DNA of 64,000 nt from VXYL01 sp965116935 (GTDB taxonomy: Bacteria > Pseudomonadota > Gammaproteobacteria > Pseudomonadales > Azotimanducaceae): the NCBI GenBank assembly GCA_965116935.1, contig OZ220737.1:1488001-1552000 (forward strand), written 5' to 3'. A program made the position numbers and the translations under genes. Below, one piece after another: positions 25,908 through 35,477 of the stretch. The notes under the pieces are model-generated. The model was not told the DNA's origin. It worked only from the letters and a program-made list of their open reading frames with translations, and made no database searches. Each line of letters opens with the position of its first letter. Positions within the stretch are counted from its first letter, which is position 1.

Positions 25908-27607
25908 TGTTCTCGCCCGAGGTTCGTCGCATCGCCCTGATGGTGGCGCTGGCTGCCATCAGCTACCTGCTGCTCTTGGCTTGGAACGAGGACTATGGCG
26001 TCGGTTCCGACCCGGTGCCTAACGAGGCGCCGCCGCCGGTCGCTGGTGTTGACGCACCCGTGGTTCCGGCACCTGCGGACGACCTTCCCGACGCATCCAT
26101 CGGCGCCGCCGCCGTCCCGGCAACGGTGGAAGAACCCGTGCCCCAAGCACCGGAGGACAGCGCGCCCCGCCAGGTGCAGGTAACGACGCCAGAATTGCAG
26201 CTCACCATCGACCGACTCGGCGGCGATGTGGTGGCCTTGGTGCTGCCGAAGTACCCCCGAAGCACGGAAAACGCAACGCCGTTCCGGCTCCTGGCGCAGG
26301 ATGGCCAGCACACGTATGTCGCCCAAAGCGGGCTGATTGGCCCCGACGGCGTGGACAGCACTGGGGAGCGACCGCTCTACACCACGCCGCGTAGCGAGTA
26401 CCGCATGGGCGAGGACGACGACGAACTGGCGGTGGAACTTCACCATCGAACAGCCACGGGCGTCGAGGTCATCAAGCGCTTCCGCTTCGAGGCTGGCAGC
26501 TATGCATTCGATGTCGAGCACGAGATCGACAACGGCAGCGATGCGGATGTGCGGGCTCGCCTCTTCGCACAGCTCAAGCGAGACGACTCGACGCCCGAGG
26601 AGGAGGGCTTCCAGATTGGGCCTCGGCCCTACGTGGGCGCAGCGCTGACCACCCCAGAAGACCGCTACAACAAGGTCGACTTCGACGATGTGGACGAGAC
26701 GGAATTTCGCGCCGACGTCACCGGCGGCTGGGTGGCCATGCTGCAGCACTATTTCGTCGTTTCTTGGGTGGCGAATCCTGAGGAACTCAATGCCTATACG
26801 GGGCGCCGGCTTGCAGGGCTCGGTCGCCCGCTCTATGCCTTCGGCTACGTCGCGCCGGAGTTCCGGGTCGCACCGGGAGCGAGGCAGGTGGTCTCCGCCA
26901 AGCTCTATGCGGGGCCAAAGCATCAGGCTCACCTCGAAGCCATCGCCGAAAACCTGAGCTTGACCGTGGACTACGGGATTCTTTGGTGGCTGGCGGTGCC
27001 GTTGTTCCAAGCGTTGGCCTATATCCAGTCGTGGGTCATCAACTGGGGCGTTGCCATCCTGCTCCTGACGCTGGCGATTAAGCTCGTGCTGTATCCGCTC
27101 TCGGCCATCGCCTATCGCTCCGGAGCGAAGATGCGGCGGGTGGCACCGCAGCTCAAGCGCCTGCAGGAGCGCCACGCGGACGACCGCCGCAAGCTGTCGG
27201 CCGAGATGATGGAGCTCTACCGGCGCGAGGGCGCCAATCCCTTCGGCGGCTGCCTGCCGATGCTGTTGCAGATGCCGGTGTTCTTTGCGCTCTACTGGGT
27301 GCTCTATGAAAGCGTCGAGCTGCGGCAAGCGCCGTTCTTCCTCTGGATCGAGGATCTGTCGGTGATGGATCCGTTCTTCGTCCTGCCCATCCTCATGGGC
27401 GGCTCCATGTACCTGATGCAGATGCTGAACCCCCCCATGCCCGACCCCATGCAGGCGCGCATGATGAAGATGATGCCGTTCCTGTTCACGGCCTTCTCGT
27501 TGTTCTTCCCCGCCGGCCTCGTGCTCTACTGGCTGGCCAACAATCTCCTCTCCCTCCTTCAACAGTGGTACGTGACCCGCCAGGCAGACCGCGAAGCCGC
27601 TGCTTGA
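25907..27607 (+). CDS. yidC: Membrane protein insertase YidC
   Basis: YidC inserts and folds inner-membrane proteins. The 566-residue product has an N-terminal membrane segment (about 8-22), a large periplasmic domain preceded by a Pro/Ala-rich linker, and the conserved five-helix core. Motifs are GVAILLLTLAIKLVLYPLSA, FGGCLPMLLQMPVFFALYWV and LVLYWLANNLLSLLQQWYV. ATG at 25907 overlaps the yidD stop (TGATG). The length is that of gammaproteobacterial YidC. Confidence 0.97.
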   Translation: MFSPEVRRIALMVALAAISYLLLLAWNEDYGVGSDPVPNEAPPPVAGVDAPVVPAPADDLPDASIGAAAVPATVEEPVPQAPEDSAPRQVQVTTPELQLTIDRLGGDVVALVLPKYPRSTENATPFRLLAQDGQHTYVAQSGLIGPDGVDSTGERPLYTTPRSEYRMGEDDDELAVELHHRTATGVEVIKRFRFEAGSYAFDVEHEIDNGSDADVRARLFAQLKRDDSTPEEEGFQIGPRPYVGAALTTPEDRYNKVDFDDVDETEFRADVTGGWVAMLQHYFVVSWVANPEELNAYTGRRLAGLGRPLYAFGYVAPEFRVAPGARQVVSAKLYAGPKHQAHLEAIAENLSLTVDYGILWWLAVPLFQALAYIQSWVINWGVAILLLTLAIKLVLYPLSAIAYRSGAKMRRVAPQLKRLQERHADDRRKLSAEMMELYRREGANPFGGCLPMLLQMPVFFALYWVLYESVELRQAPFFLWIEDLSVMDPFFVLPILMGGSMYLMQMLNPPMPDPMQARMMKMMPFLFTAFSLFFPAGLVLYWLANNLLSLLQQWYVTRQADREAAA

Positions 27608-27642
27608 CCCACTCGCCTTGACCGGTTCTGGGCATGGACGGG

Positions 27643-27690
27643 GCTTCGGAGGGCAGGCATCCTGCCGTATCCTGCGCCGAAGGGCGCGTC
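27643..27690. repeat. Palindromic repeat, family F2, between yidC and mnmE
   Basis: CTTCGGAGGGCAGGCATCCT leads into a GGCAGG-CAT-CCTGCC stem, followed by GCGCCGAAGGGCGC. The motif resembles the arms of the large inverted repeat between glmU and glmS and other F2 copies that pair GGAGGG with CCCTCC. Confidence 0.5.
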
Positions 27691-27741
27691 CGCCGAACCT
27701 GCCAATGGGCCGCTCGCCGCCAGCCCGGTGATGCGCGTTAG

Positions 27742-29079
27742 ATGCCAGCCATGAAACGCGACACCATTGCCGCCATTGCCACCCCGCCCGGCCGCGGCGG
27801 CATCGGCATTGTCCGCGTGTCGGGTGCAGGGGTAGCCGCCCTCGCGGAAGACGTCGTGCGGCGCCCGACGCCGCCCCGCCACGCCGTGTACACCGACTTT
27901 CTGGACGCCGACCAAACCGCGATCGACACCGGCATCTTCCTCTTTTTTCCCGCACCCAACTCCTTCACCGGCGAGGATGTGGCCGAGTTTCACGGTCACG
28001 GTGGGCCGGTGGTGATGGATCGCCTGCTGGGCCGGATGGTCGAGCTCGGCGCTCGCGTCGCCAGACCCGGTGAGTTCACCGAACGAGCCTTCCTGAACAA
28101 ACGCATGGACCTTGCCCAGGCGGAAGCGGTTGCCGACCTCATCGACAGTGCCTCCCGCCGGGCAGCCCAAGCGGCGATGCGTTCCCTTGCCGGAGAGTTT
28201 TCCGCACAGATCCTCGCCTTGGACCGTCGCGTGCGCGAAGCGCGAATGCACGTAGAGGCGGCCATCGACTTCGCCGAGGAGGAGATCGACTTCCTCGGCG
28301 ACTCGGAACTGAAAACCCGGCTTGAAGGCGTGCTGACCGGCTTGGGCGACCTGCTCGAGGAGTCCGACCGCGGTCAGGTATTGCGCGATGGTCTCGATGT
28401 CGTGATCGCCGGTGCTCCAAACGTCGGCAAATCCAGCCTTCTGAACCGCCTCGCGGCCGAAGACCGAGCCATCGTCACCGCCACCCCCGGCACTACCCGC
28501 GATGCGGTGCACGCTGAGATCGAAGTGCAAGGCATCCCCGTTCGCCTCACCGATACCGCCGGGCTCAGGCAAACGAGCGACGACGTGGAATCCATCGGCA
28601 TCGACCGCGCCCGCGCCGCCATCGCTGGCGCCGACCTCGTGCTCGCCGTGACGGACGCCGCCGCGCCACGCGTCGACGCCGACGCCAACCTATGGGAGCG
28701 CGAAACGGCCCAAGGCACGACCATTCGCGTGGTCAACAAGATCGATCTGACAGGCGAAAAGGCAGGTCAGGCCGGGGAAGCCCTTCGCATATCCGCCCGC
28801 ACTGGCGCTGGCATCGACGACCTAAAGCGTCGCATATCCGAACTGGCCGGCATCGCCCCAACAGAAAGCACCTACCTGGCCCGGCGCCGGCACCTCGAAG
28901 CCCTGGAGGCAGCCGGGGCCTGCGCCCGCCGAGCCTTGCAGCGCACCGGCGATGGCGCCGGCGAACTCGCCGCCGAGGAACTTCGTCTCGCTCACGAAGC
29001 CTTGGGCACGATCGTCGGCACCACCACCACCGACGAACTCTTGGGCGACATCTTCAGCGCCTTTTGCATCGGCAAATGA
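27742..29079 (+). CDS. mnmE: tRNA modification GTPase MnmE
   Basis: MnmE works with MnmG to install the cmnm5 group on wobble uridine 34. The 445-residue product has the folate-binding N-terminal domain (TIAAIATPPGRGGIGIVRVSG), a helical domain and an inserted GTPase domain. GTPase motifs are GAPNVGKSSLLNRL, DTAGLRQT and NKIDL. The C-terminal CIGK motif carries the catalytic Cys. The start is ATG 27742 or the nearby ATG 27751. Confidence 0.97.
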   Translation: MPAMKRDTIAAIATPPGRGGIGIVRVSGAGVAALAEDVVRRPTPPRHAVYTDFLDADQTAIDTGIFLFFPAPNSFTGEDVAEFHGHGGPVVMDRLLGRMVELGARVARPGEFTERAFLNKRMDLAQAEAVADLIDSASRRAAQAAMRSLAGEFSAQILALDRRVREARMHVEAAIDFAEEEIDFLGDSELKTRLEGVLTGLGDLLEESDRGQVLRDGLDVVIAGAPNVGKSSLLNRLAAEDRAIVTATPGTTRDAVHAEIEVQGIPVRLTDTAGLRQTSDDVESIGIDRARAAIAGADLVLAVTDAAAPRVDADANLWERETAQGTTIRVVNKIDLTGEKAGQAGEALRISARTGAGIDDLKRRISELAGIAPTESTYLARRRHLEALEAAGACARRALQRTGDGAGELAAEELRLAHEALGTIVGTTTTDELLGDIFSAFCIGK

Positions 29080-29089
29080 AGCGCTCGGT

Positions 29090-30697
29090 TCAGGCTTGCT
29101 GCCAGCCCGACTCATCCGGCGCCGGAAACGCCGGCAGTACCCCCTCCAAATGCCTCATCACCGCCAACACGACGTCTTCCCGCCAGGGATTCGCCACCAC
29201 CTGCACCCCAATCGGCACCCCCGACGCAGCGGTTCCGCCCCGCACGACCCCCGCCGGCCATCCAGTCAGGTCATACGCTTCCGTGTAACTCGCGTCCGTC
29301 GAAGGAAACGGCGAGTCTCCCGGTGCCGGATGCGCGTTGACCGGCGAGATGAGCACGTCGTATCGCGCCATGTGCTGCTGCATCCGACGGCGATAGCCCT
29401 CGAACCGTGCAAACTGCCGCGAGAGCGCCGCGCCGCTGACCTCACCGCTCTCCGGGTCTCCTTCTTCGAGGGGAAGCCCCTCGCGCTCCCCCGCGCTGAT
29501 GGCTCTTGCGAACGATCGGAACCAGTTGTTCGCATAGTCTTCGACCCCGGTGCCCGCCTCCTCGAGCAGCGCCCGCACCCCCGCATGCGCGCCCACCGCC
29601 CAGAAACCGCCGCCAACAGAGGTGGTTTCCTCAACCCCGTCGAGACGGTCGCGCTGCGTCTTCAGCCCCGCGTCGGCAAGAATCCCTTCAGCCCGCTCCA
29701 CCACCGCCAAGGTCTCGTCATCGGGCCTCGCGATGCCATTGTCCACCATCACGGCGCAGCGAAGCCCCTTCAGCGCCACGACACTCGAATCCGCGAGCGG
29801 AACCGGCGCGATGCGGGTGTCCAAGCCATCCGGCCCCCAAATCACCGACAGGATCAGCTCCAGGTCCGCCACGCTCCTCGCCATCGGCCCGGCGTGGCTG
29901 AGGAAGTCGGTCAACATCCCAGGCGGCAAGCACAGCCCGGTGCGCGGCAGGCTGCCGCTGGTCGGCTTGATCCCGACGGTGCCGCAGGCGTGCGACGGCA
30001 CGCGGATGCTGCCGCCATAGTCGGTGCCAATGTCGAACGACGTGAGCCCGGCGGCGATGGCAGCCGCGGCGCCACCACTGCTCCCGCCCGGTGAGCGTCC
30101 GAGGTCGAAGGGGTTGTTCGTGAACCCGTGAATCCGGTTGTGCGTCTCGAACGAGAGCGTGAACTCGGGCGTATTGGTCTTGCCGAGGAGAATCGCGCCG
30201 GCGTCCTTCAGCCGCCGCACGACCGTCGCATCCGCCCCAGGCACGAAATCCTTGCGCCCAAGCGTCCCCCAAGTGGACACCGTGCCAGCCGTGTCGAAGC
30301 AATCCTTGATGGTCATCGGCACGCCATGCAGCGGCCCCAGCGAATCGCCATTCGCGACCGCTTGGTCGGCATCCTTCGCCCGCTCCCGCGCATCTTCGGC
30401 CAATGCCACCACCGCATTCAGCGCCGGATTGAAGCGCTTGATCCGATCGAGATACAGCGCCAGCAACTCGTGGCTCGCAAGCTCGCCAGAGCGAATCAGC
30501 GCCGCTTGCGCCGTCGTCGAAAGATACGCAGGAGAATCCATCGCGTTCGCCATGTTCGCGGCCTCGTCTACCTCGGAATGCGCTTGCCGACCTGCCAGTG
30601 CAAGGAATGGCCCAGCAAGCGCCGGAACGGCCTTCACCGCCGTCCGTCGGGAAACCCCGCGCCGCCCCACCCTCGCGACCGACAAGCCGAATCTCAA
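29090..30697 (-). CDS. Amidase-signature hydrolase with Tat-type signal
   Basis: The 535-residue protein belongs to the amidase signature family (Ser-Ser-Lys triad). The catalytic Lys is in PMTIKDCFD, the serines in GRSPGGSSGGAAAAIAAG and FDIGTDYGGSIRVPS. The N-terminus (VSRRTAVKAVPALAGPFLAL) looks like a twin-arginine export signal, so it may act outside the cytoplasm. The substrate cannot be deduced. A 39-bp palindrome (29467-29505) is translated in frame (around AISAGEREGLPLEE). It is convergent with mnmE and divergent from mnmG. Confidence 0.85.
   Translation of the reverse strand: MRFGLSVARVGRRGVSRRTAVKAVPALAGPFLALAGRQAHSEVDEAANMANAMDSPAYLSTTAQAALIRSGELASHELLALYLDRIKRFNPALNAVVALAEDARERAKDADQAVANGDSLGPLHGVPMTIKDCFDTAGTVSTWGTLGRKDFVPGADATVVRRLKDAGAILLGKTNTPEFTLSFETHNRIHGFTNNPFDLGRSPGGSSGGAAAAIAAGLTSFDIGTDYGGSIRVPSHACGTVGIKPTSGSLPRTGLCLPPGMLTDFLSHAGPMARSVADLELILSVIWGPDGLDTRIAPVPLADSSVVALKGLRCAVMVDNGIARPDDETLAVVERAEGILADAGLKTQRDRLDGVEETTSVGGGFWAVGAHAGVRALLEEAGTGVEDYANNWFRSFARAISAGEREGLPLEEGDPESGEVSGAALSRQFARFEGYRRRMQQHMARYDVLISPVNAHPAPGDSPFPSTDASYTEAYDLTGWPAGVVRGGTAASGVPIGVQVVANPWREDVVLAVMRHLEGVLPAFPAPDESGWQQA
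29467..29505 (-). repeat. 39-bp palindromic element, family F1, inside amidase gene
   Basis: CGAGGGGAAGCCCCTCGCGC starts the copy and CTGATGGCTC ends it. It is translated on the minus strand in the same frame as the SURF1 copy, giving an SAxEREGxPL core in both proteins. Confidence 0.75.
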
Positions 30698-30845
30698 GAA
30701 ATGCTAGGAGCCCGGCAATGTAGCACGCCCCCTGACGGAGACGAGGCAATGGTGCCGATTGGCCATTTGGCCATGTACCAAGTTCCTAACAGTCCCCTCT
30801 AGCCGTATAGTTGCCCGTTCGCGTTGCGAGCTTGGCGGAACGAGC

Positions 30846-32747
30846 GTGATCATCCACCCGGAACGGTTCGATGTCGTCGTGATCGGCGGCGGCCATGCCG
30901 GCGTCGAGGCGGCGCTCGCGAGTGCGCGCAAAGGCGCCTCGACGCTGCTGCTCACGCAAAGCATCGAAACCATCGGTCAAATGTCCTGCAATCCGGCCAT
31001 CGGCGGCATTGGCAAGTCGCATCTGGTGCGCGAGATCGATGCCTTGGGCGGGGCGATGGCCGTGGCCGGCGACCGTGCCGGCATCCAGTTCCGGACGCTG
31101 AACGAGAGCAAGGGTGCGGCGGTTCGCGCCACCCGTGCACAGGCTGACCGCAGCCTGTATCGCGGCGAAGTGCGTCGCATCGTCGAGTCGCAGCCGAACC
31201 TGTCGCTGTTCCAGCAGCCAGTGGTGGACCTCTGCGTGGAAGACGACAGGGTGCGCGGCGTCGATACGGCGATGGGGCTTCGGTTCACGACGAACCGTGT
31301 CGTGCTTGCTACCGGCACATTCCTTGGCGGGCGCATTCACGTCGGCCTCGAAACGGCGCCCGGAGGGCGTGCTGGCGATGCGCCGTCGAATCGCCTTGCC
31401 GAACGCCTGCGGCAACTCCCGCTGCGGGTCGGCAGGCTGAAGACCGGCACGCCGCCGCGCATCGACGGTCGCAGCGTCGACTTCTCGGTCATGGAGGTGC
31501 AGCCGAGCGCCGAGCCGCGGCCGACGCTGTCGTTCCTGACCAGCGCAGACGACCATCCGCGTCAGGTGCCGTGCCACATCACCCACACCAATCCCGCGAC
31601 GCACGAGATCATCCGTGGGGCGCTCGATCGCTCGCCCATGTTCAGCGGTGCCATCGAAGGCGTGGGGCCGCGCTACTGCCCCTCCATCGAGGACAAGGTG
31701 GTGCGCTTCGGCGCGCGCCAGAGCCATCAGGTCTTCGTCGAGCCGGAAGGGCTCGACACGCCCGAGCTCTATCCCAACGGCATCTCCACCAGCCTGCCGT
31801 TCGACGTGCAGCTTCGCGCCGTGCGCAGCATTCGCGGCTTCGAGAACGCGAGCATCACCCGCCCGGGCTACGCCATCGAGTACGACTTCTTCGACCCCCG
31901 TGACCTGGCTCCGTCGCTCGAAACCAAGGTGATCGAAGGGCTCTACTTCGCCGGGCAGATCAACGGCACCACGGGCTACGAAGAAGCCGCAGCGCAAGGG
32001 CTGCTCGCCGGCATCAATGCCGCCCGCGCCGCGGCCGGCGAGCCGGCATGGTGCCCGGCGCGACACGAGGCCTACATAGGCGTCTTGGTGGACGACCTCA
32101 TTAACCTCGGCGCCAGCGAGCCATACCGCATGTTCACCAGTCGTGCCGAATACCGGCTCCGGCTGCGCCAGGACAACGCTGACTTGCGCCTGACGCCGGT
32201 CGGGCGCGAACTCGGGGTCGTGGACGACGTGCGCTGGCAGGTGTTCAGCGATCGGCGAGCGCGGATCGACCGCTTGCGGCGCGAGCTTCGCGACCAGCGC
32301 GTTCACCCTGGCAGCGACCTTGCACGCGCCCTCGAACGGGGGAGCGGTGCAGCCTTGGCGAAGGACTCGACGCTGCTTGACCTGCTCAAGCGACCGAGCG
32401 TCACCGCCGCCGCGCTGCTTGAGGCGGGCGTAGCGGCGGACGAGGCAGCGCTTGCCCAAGTGGAAATCGATGCCAAATACGCCGGCTACATCCGCCGCCA
32501 GGACGAGGAGATCGAACAGAGCCAGGAAGACGACAACGCGCCACTGCCGCCGGACTTCGACTACGCATCGGTAGCTGGGCTGTCGAACGAGGTGCGAGAA
32601 CGGCTGCGGGAGCGACTGCCAGCGACGGTGGCGCAAGCGTCACGCGTTCCGGGGATCACCCCGGCGGCGCTTTCGCTGTTGCGGGTGCATTCGCGCCGTC
32701 ACGCCGAGGCGGACAACACGGCCGACGACCAAGCGCAGCGGGCCTAA
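30846..32747 (+). CDS. mnmG: tRNA uridine-5-carboxymethylaminomethyl modification enzyme MnmG
   Basis: MnmG is the FAD-dependent partner of MnmE in wobble uridine modification. FERFDVVVIGGGHAGVEAAL-type FAD binding lies at the N-terminus (here RFDVVVIGGGHAGVEAAL). SCNPAIGGIGKSHLVREIDALGG, YCPSIEDKVVRF and the C-terminal helical tRNA-binding domain are also present. GTG at 30846 gives 633 residues, close to the E. coli length; the frame is open to 30759 but that start is unlikely. A possible promoter is TTCCTA (30783) with TATAGT (30806), spacing 17. Confidence 0.96.
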   Translation: MIIHPERFDVVVIGGGHAGVEAALASARKGASTLLLTQSIETIGQMSCNPAIGGIGKSHLVREIDALGGAMAVAGDRAGIQFRTLNESKGAAVRATRAQADRSLYRGEVRRIVESQPNLSLFQQPVVDLCVEDDRVRGVDTAMGLRFTTNRVVLATGTFLGGRIHVGLETAPGGRAGDAPSNRLAERLRQLPLRVGRLKTGTPPRIDGRSVDFSVMEVQPSAEPRPTLSFLTSADDHPRQVPCHITHTNPATHEIIRGALDRSPMFSGAIEGVGPRYCPSIEDKVVRFGARQSHQVFVEPEGLDTPELYPNGISTSLPFDVQLRAVRSIRGFENASITRPGYAIEYDFFDPRDLAPSLETKVIEGLYFAGQINGTTGYEEAAAQGLLAGINAARAAAGEPAWCPARHEAYIGVLVDDLINLGASEPYRMFTSRAEYRLRLRQDNADLRLTPVGRELGVVDDVRWQVFSDRRARIDRLRRELRDQRVHPGSDLARALERGSGAALAKDSTLLDLLKRPSVTAAALLEAGVAADEAALAQVEIDAKYAGYIRRQDEEIEQSQEDDNAPLPPDFDYASVAGLSNEVRERLRERLPATVAQASRVPGITPAALSLLRVHSRRHAEADNTADDQAQRA

Positions 32748-32752
32748 CGGCA

Positions 32753-33463
32753 GTGGCCGTCCTGGCCCCCAACATCGACCGCGTGGACGCCTTGCTCGCG
32801 CAACACGCGAGCTTGGTGCGGCGCTGGAGCAAGGTGCGGAACCTCGTCAGCCCTCGCGACTTGGGCAGGCTAGAGAAGCGCCACATCCAAGACAGCCTCT
32901 CGCTTCAGGCGTTTCTTCGATCGCCGCCTCTGCCCGATGTCGTGGCGCAGGGCGGCTGTCGCTGGCAACTCGTGGACGTAGGTGCCGGGGCAGGCTTTCC
33001 GGGCATACCGCTTGCGATAGCCTGCCCCGACCTTCAAGTCACGCTGGTCGAGCGCAGCGAGGCGAAGGGGCGTTTCCTGCGCCAGGCGGTGATCGAACTC
33101 GGCCTCACAAACGCGACGGTCTGCGTCGCTGATGCCAAAGCCCTCGCGCCCGGCACGTTCCACGCTGCCACGGCTCGGGCGGTAGCGCCGCCCGCCAAGG
33201 CGTGGCCGCTGCTAAGGTGCCTGCTGCGGCCCGACGGTTTGGCACTCCTGCAGGCGGGGCGCGCGCTACCGCCTTCGCTGTTCCCGGACGGACGCATTGT
33301 TGAAGCGACCCAGGTCGGCGAGTCGCGCATCGTTGCAGTCTGCCGCGCCGACGCACCGGGCTCTTTCGTCGAGGGGAAGCCCCTCGCGCACCCCCGCGCT
33401 GAGGGCTCTTCGTTCGAGGGGAAGCCCCTCGCGCACCCCCAAGCTGAGGGCTCCGGGCCGTGA
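32753..33463 (+). CDS. rsmG: 16S rRNA (guanine-527-N7)-methyltransferase RsmG
   Basis: RsmG methylates G527 of 16S rRNA. The fold is clear: RWSKVRNLVSPRDLGRLEKRHIQDSL in the N-terminal region, the SAM motif VDVGAGAGFPGIPLAIACPD, ERSEAKGRFLRQ and ARAVAPPAKAWPL. The start is GTG 32753, six bases after mnmG. The last 32 residues are an extension made of two tandem copies of a 39-bp palindromic element, read as EGKPLAHPRAEGS and EGKPLAHPQAEGS. It overlaps parA by 4 bases. Confidence 0.95.
   Translation: MAVLAPNIDRVDALLAQHASLVRRWSKVRNLVSPRDLGRLEKRHIQDSLSLQAFLRSPPLPDVVAQGGCRWQLVDVGAGAGFPGIPLAIACPDLQVTLVERSEAKGRFLRQAVIELGLTNATVCVADAKALAPGTFHAATARAVAPPAKAWPLLRCLLRPDGLALLQAGRALPPSLFPDGRIVEATQVGESRIVAVCRADAPGSFVEGKPLAHPRAEGSSFEGKPLAHPQAEGSGP
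33370..33408 (+). repeat. 39-bp palindromic element, family F1, rsmG tail copy 1
   Basis: This is the first of two tandem F1 units, 45 bases apart start to start, so the 6-base spacer also keeps frame. It begins CGAGGGGAAGCCCCTCGCGC. It is read on the strand opposite to that used in SURF1 and the amidase. Confidence 0.8.
33415..33453 (+). repeat. 39-bp palindromic element, family F1, rsmG tail copy 2
   Basis: This second tandem unit differs from copy 1 by two bases (CCAAGCTGAGG versus CCGCGCTGAGG). It encodes the C-terminal residues of RsmG just before the stop. Confidence 0.8.
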
Positions 33464-34281
33464 CCGACCGCGCGACCCCGTCCGCCGAGGCGCCGGCCAG
33501 CCCCCACCGCATCGCCGTCGCGAACCAGAAGGGCGGCGTCGGCAAGACCACCACCAGCGTCAATCTTGCTGCCTCCCTCACGCTGACCGGTGCCCGCACA
33601 TTGCTGGTGGACATGGACCCCCAAGGCAACGCCACCATGGGTGCCGGGGTGGACAAGAACTCGCTCGAAACCGGCGCTTACGAGTGGCTCATGGACGCCG
33701 CCGCGGACCAAGACGTGTACCGAGACTGCGCCACGGGGTTTCAGCTCGTGCCCGCCAACGGCGACCTCACCGCGGCGGAGGTTCGCCTGCACGAACAGGA
33801 ACAGCGAGCCCACCGGCTGCGCGAACGTCTTGATGCCTCGGGGGAAGTCTTCGACTATGTGCTGATCGACTGCCCTCCATCCCTGAGCCTGCTGACGCTG
33901 AACGCCCTGATGGCAGCCGATGCGGTGCTGATCCCGATGCAATGCGAGTATTACGCCCTCGAAGGACTTTCGGCACTGCTCGACACCATCGACGGCGTGC
34001 GCCAAAGCGGCAATTCCGCGCTGGCGGTGGAGGGCATCCTGCGCACCATGTACGACCCCCGTAACAGTCTCACGCGCGATGTCTCGCGTCAGCTCATCGA
34101 GTACTTCGGCGACAGCGTGTACCGCACGGTCATCCCCCGCAACGTTCGGCTTGCCGAAGCGCCCAGTCACGGCCTGCCCGCGATCCTCTACGACCGCCAC
34201 TGCCGTGGTGCGGTGGCCTACCTCGCGTTGGCGGCGGAACTGCGACGGCGGCGCGAGGGCGGCATGAGGGAGGCGTCATGA
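33460..34281 (+). CDS. parA: Chromosome partitioning ATPase ParA (Soj)
   Basis: ParA drives segregation of the origin region together with ParB on parS sites. The 273-residue protein has the deviant Walker A KGGVGKTTTSVNLAA after a short N-terminus (RIAVANQ), LVDMDPQGNATMG and LIDCPPSLSLLTLNAL. GTG at 33460 overlaps rsmG by 4 bases. The mnmG-rsmG-parA-parB order is a typical origin-proximal chromosomal arrangement. Confidence 0.97.
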   Translation: MTDRATPSAEAPASPHRIAVANQKGGVGKTTTSVNLAASLTLTGARTLLVDMDPQGNATMGAGVDKNSLETGAYEWLMDAAADQDVYRDCATGFQLVPANGDLTAAEVRLHEQEQRAHRLRERLDASGEVFDYVLIDCPPSLSLLTLNALMAADAVLIPMQCEYYALEGLSALLDTIDGVRQSGNSALAVEGILRTMYDPRNSLTRDVSRQLIEYFGDSVYRTVIPRNVRLAEAPSHGLPAILYDRHCRGAVAYLALAAELRRRREGGMREAS

Positions 34282-35198
34282 AGCCGCCGGAGCGGCCCGT
34301 GGTTCGCCGGCGTGGGCTGAACCGAGGCCTTGAAGCACTGCTCGCCCGGCCTGAAGGTGCCGGCGAAGGCGGGCATGCGACTGTCGGCTCGGGCCTGTAC
34401 CCGAACCTGCCGCTCGAAACGGTGTACTCCGGTCCGCACCAACCGCGCCGAGTGGTGGATCCGGAAGCCTTGGAGGAGTTGGCGCAATCGATTCGCGCCC
34501 AAGGCGTGATCGAGCCGATCATCGTCCGCCCCCGCGAATCCGGCGGCTACGAGATCGTCGCTGGCGAGCGTCGCTGGCGCGCTGCCCAGCTCGCCGGACT
34601 CGAGACCATACCCGCAGTGGTGCGCAGCATCAGCGACCGCGACGCGATGGCGGTGGCGCTGATCGAGAACATCCAGCGCGAGGACTTGAACGCGCTCGAG
34701 GAAGCCGCCGCGCTCAAGCGCTTGATCGAAGAGCATTCCCTTACGCAGCAGGAAGTTGCGGACGCGGTCGGCAAGTCTCGAACTGCCGTCGCGAACCTCC
34801 TGCGCCTGCTGAAGCTCGCGCCGGAAGTGCGGGAGCTGCTGCTCGCCAGCAAGCTAGAGATGGGCCACGCCCGCGCCCTGCTCCCGTTGTCGCTCGCAAG
34901 CCAAGCGAGCGTAGCGGCCCAAGTAGTCAAGCGAAAAATGTCGGTGCGCGAAACCGAGGCCTTGGTGCGAACCCTGCTGGCCGACAAACACACCTCGAAA
35001 CGGCCCGCTGAGCCGGACGCCGACACCCAGCGCCTAGAGCGCGAACTCGGCGAACGCCTGGGCGCACCCGTCTCGATCGGCTTCAATCGCCGAACCGGCG
35101 CCGGCCGCGTCGTGATCCGCTACGCCAGCATGGACGAACTCGATACGATCCTGAACCGCCTGCGCCGCGGCCCTTCGAAAAAGTCAGGACGCCCTTGA
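34278..35198 (+). CDS. parB: Chromosome partitioning protein ParB (Spo0J)
   Basis: ParB is a CTP-dependent clamp loaded at parS. The 306-residue protein has the ParB/Srx CTPase domain (IRAQGVIEPIIVRP, YEIVAGERRWRAAQLAGL, ALIENIQREDLNALEEA). The HTH region follows (SLTQQEVADAVGKSRTAVANL). The C-terminal dimerisation segment is rich in charged residues. ATG at 34278 overlaps parA. Its likely targets are the two parS-like sites in recF. Confidence 0.97.
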   Translation: MKPPERPVVRRRGLNRGLEALLARPEGAGEGGHATVGSGLYPNLPLETVYSGPHQPRRVVDPEALEELAQSIRAQGVIEPIIVRPRESGGYEIVAGERRWRAAQLAGLETIPAVVRSISDRDAMAVALIENIQREDLNALEEAAALKRLIEEHSLTQQEVADAVGKSRTAVANLLRLLKLAPEVRELLLASKLEMGHARALLPLSLASQASVAAQVVKRKMSVRETEALVRTLLADKHTSKRPAEPDADTQRLERELGERLGAPVSIGFNRRTGAGRVVIRYASMDELDTILNRLRRGPSKKSGRP

Positions 35199-35310
35199 CG
35201 ACGCCAAAGCGGCGCCGGCAGGTAAGTCGAACGCGACCGCCGGTTTCGAGCGCCCATCCGATACAGCCGGAAGGGTCAAAGTGAGAGACACCACCACGTC
35301 GCCAAAAGCG

Positions 35311-35339
35311 TTGAAGCAGGCAAAACCCGACCGTATAAT
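35311..35339 (+). promoter_or_regulatory. Sigma70-type promoter of the atp operon
   Basis: TTGAAG (35311-35316) and a perfect TATAAT (35334-35339) are separated by exactly 17 bases in the parB-atpI gap. Transcription would start near 35346, about 130 bases upstream of atpI. It is the best promoter I can see in the window. Confidence 0.75.
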
Positions 35340-35477
35340 GCGCGCCGCTTCGCACACCGGTTCGGCCTGATCTACCGAACTTCGTCCACATCGATCCTCT
35401 GCTGGCGTGCCCTCCTTTGGGGCGAGGTCGCGCAGGGGTCGGTTGGTGCCGGGTCCATCCGCAGGCAGTCCGGTTAA

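Noticed and set aside
25775..27955. A 726-codon open frame on the minus strand
   Set aside because: It lies antisense over yidD and yidC, both of which are clearly coding on the plus strand; long antisense frames are expected at this GC content.
30786..32636. A 616-codon minus-strand frame opposite mnmG
   Set aside because: mnmG motifs are unmistakable on the plus strand and the antisense product shows no family motif.
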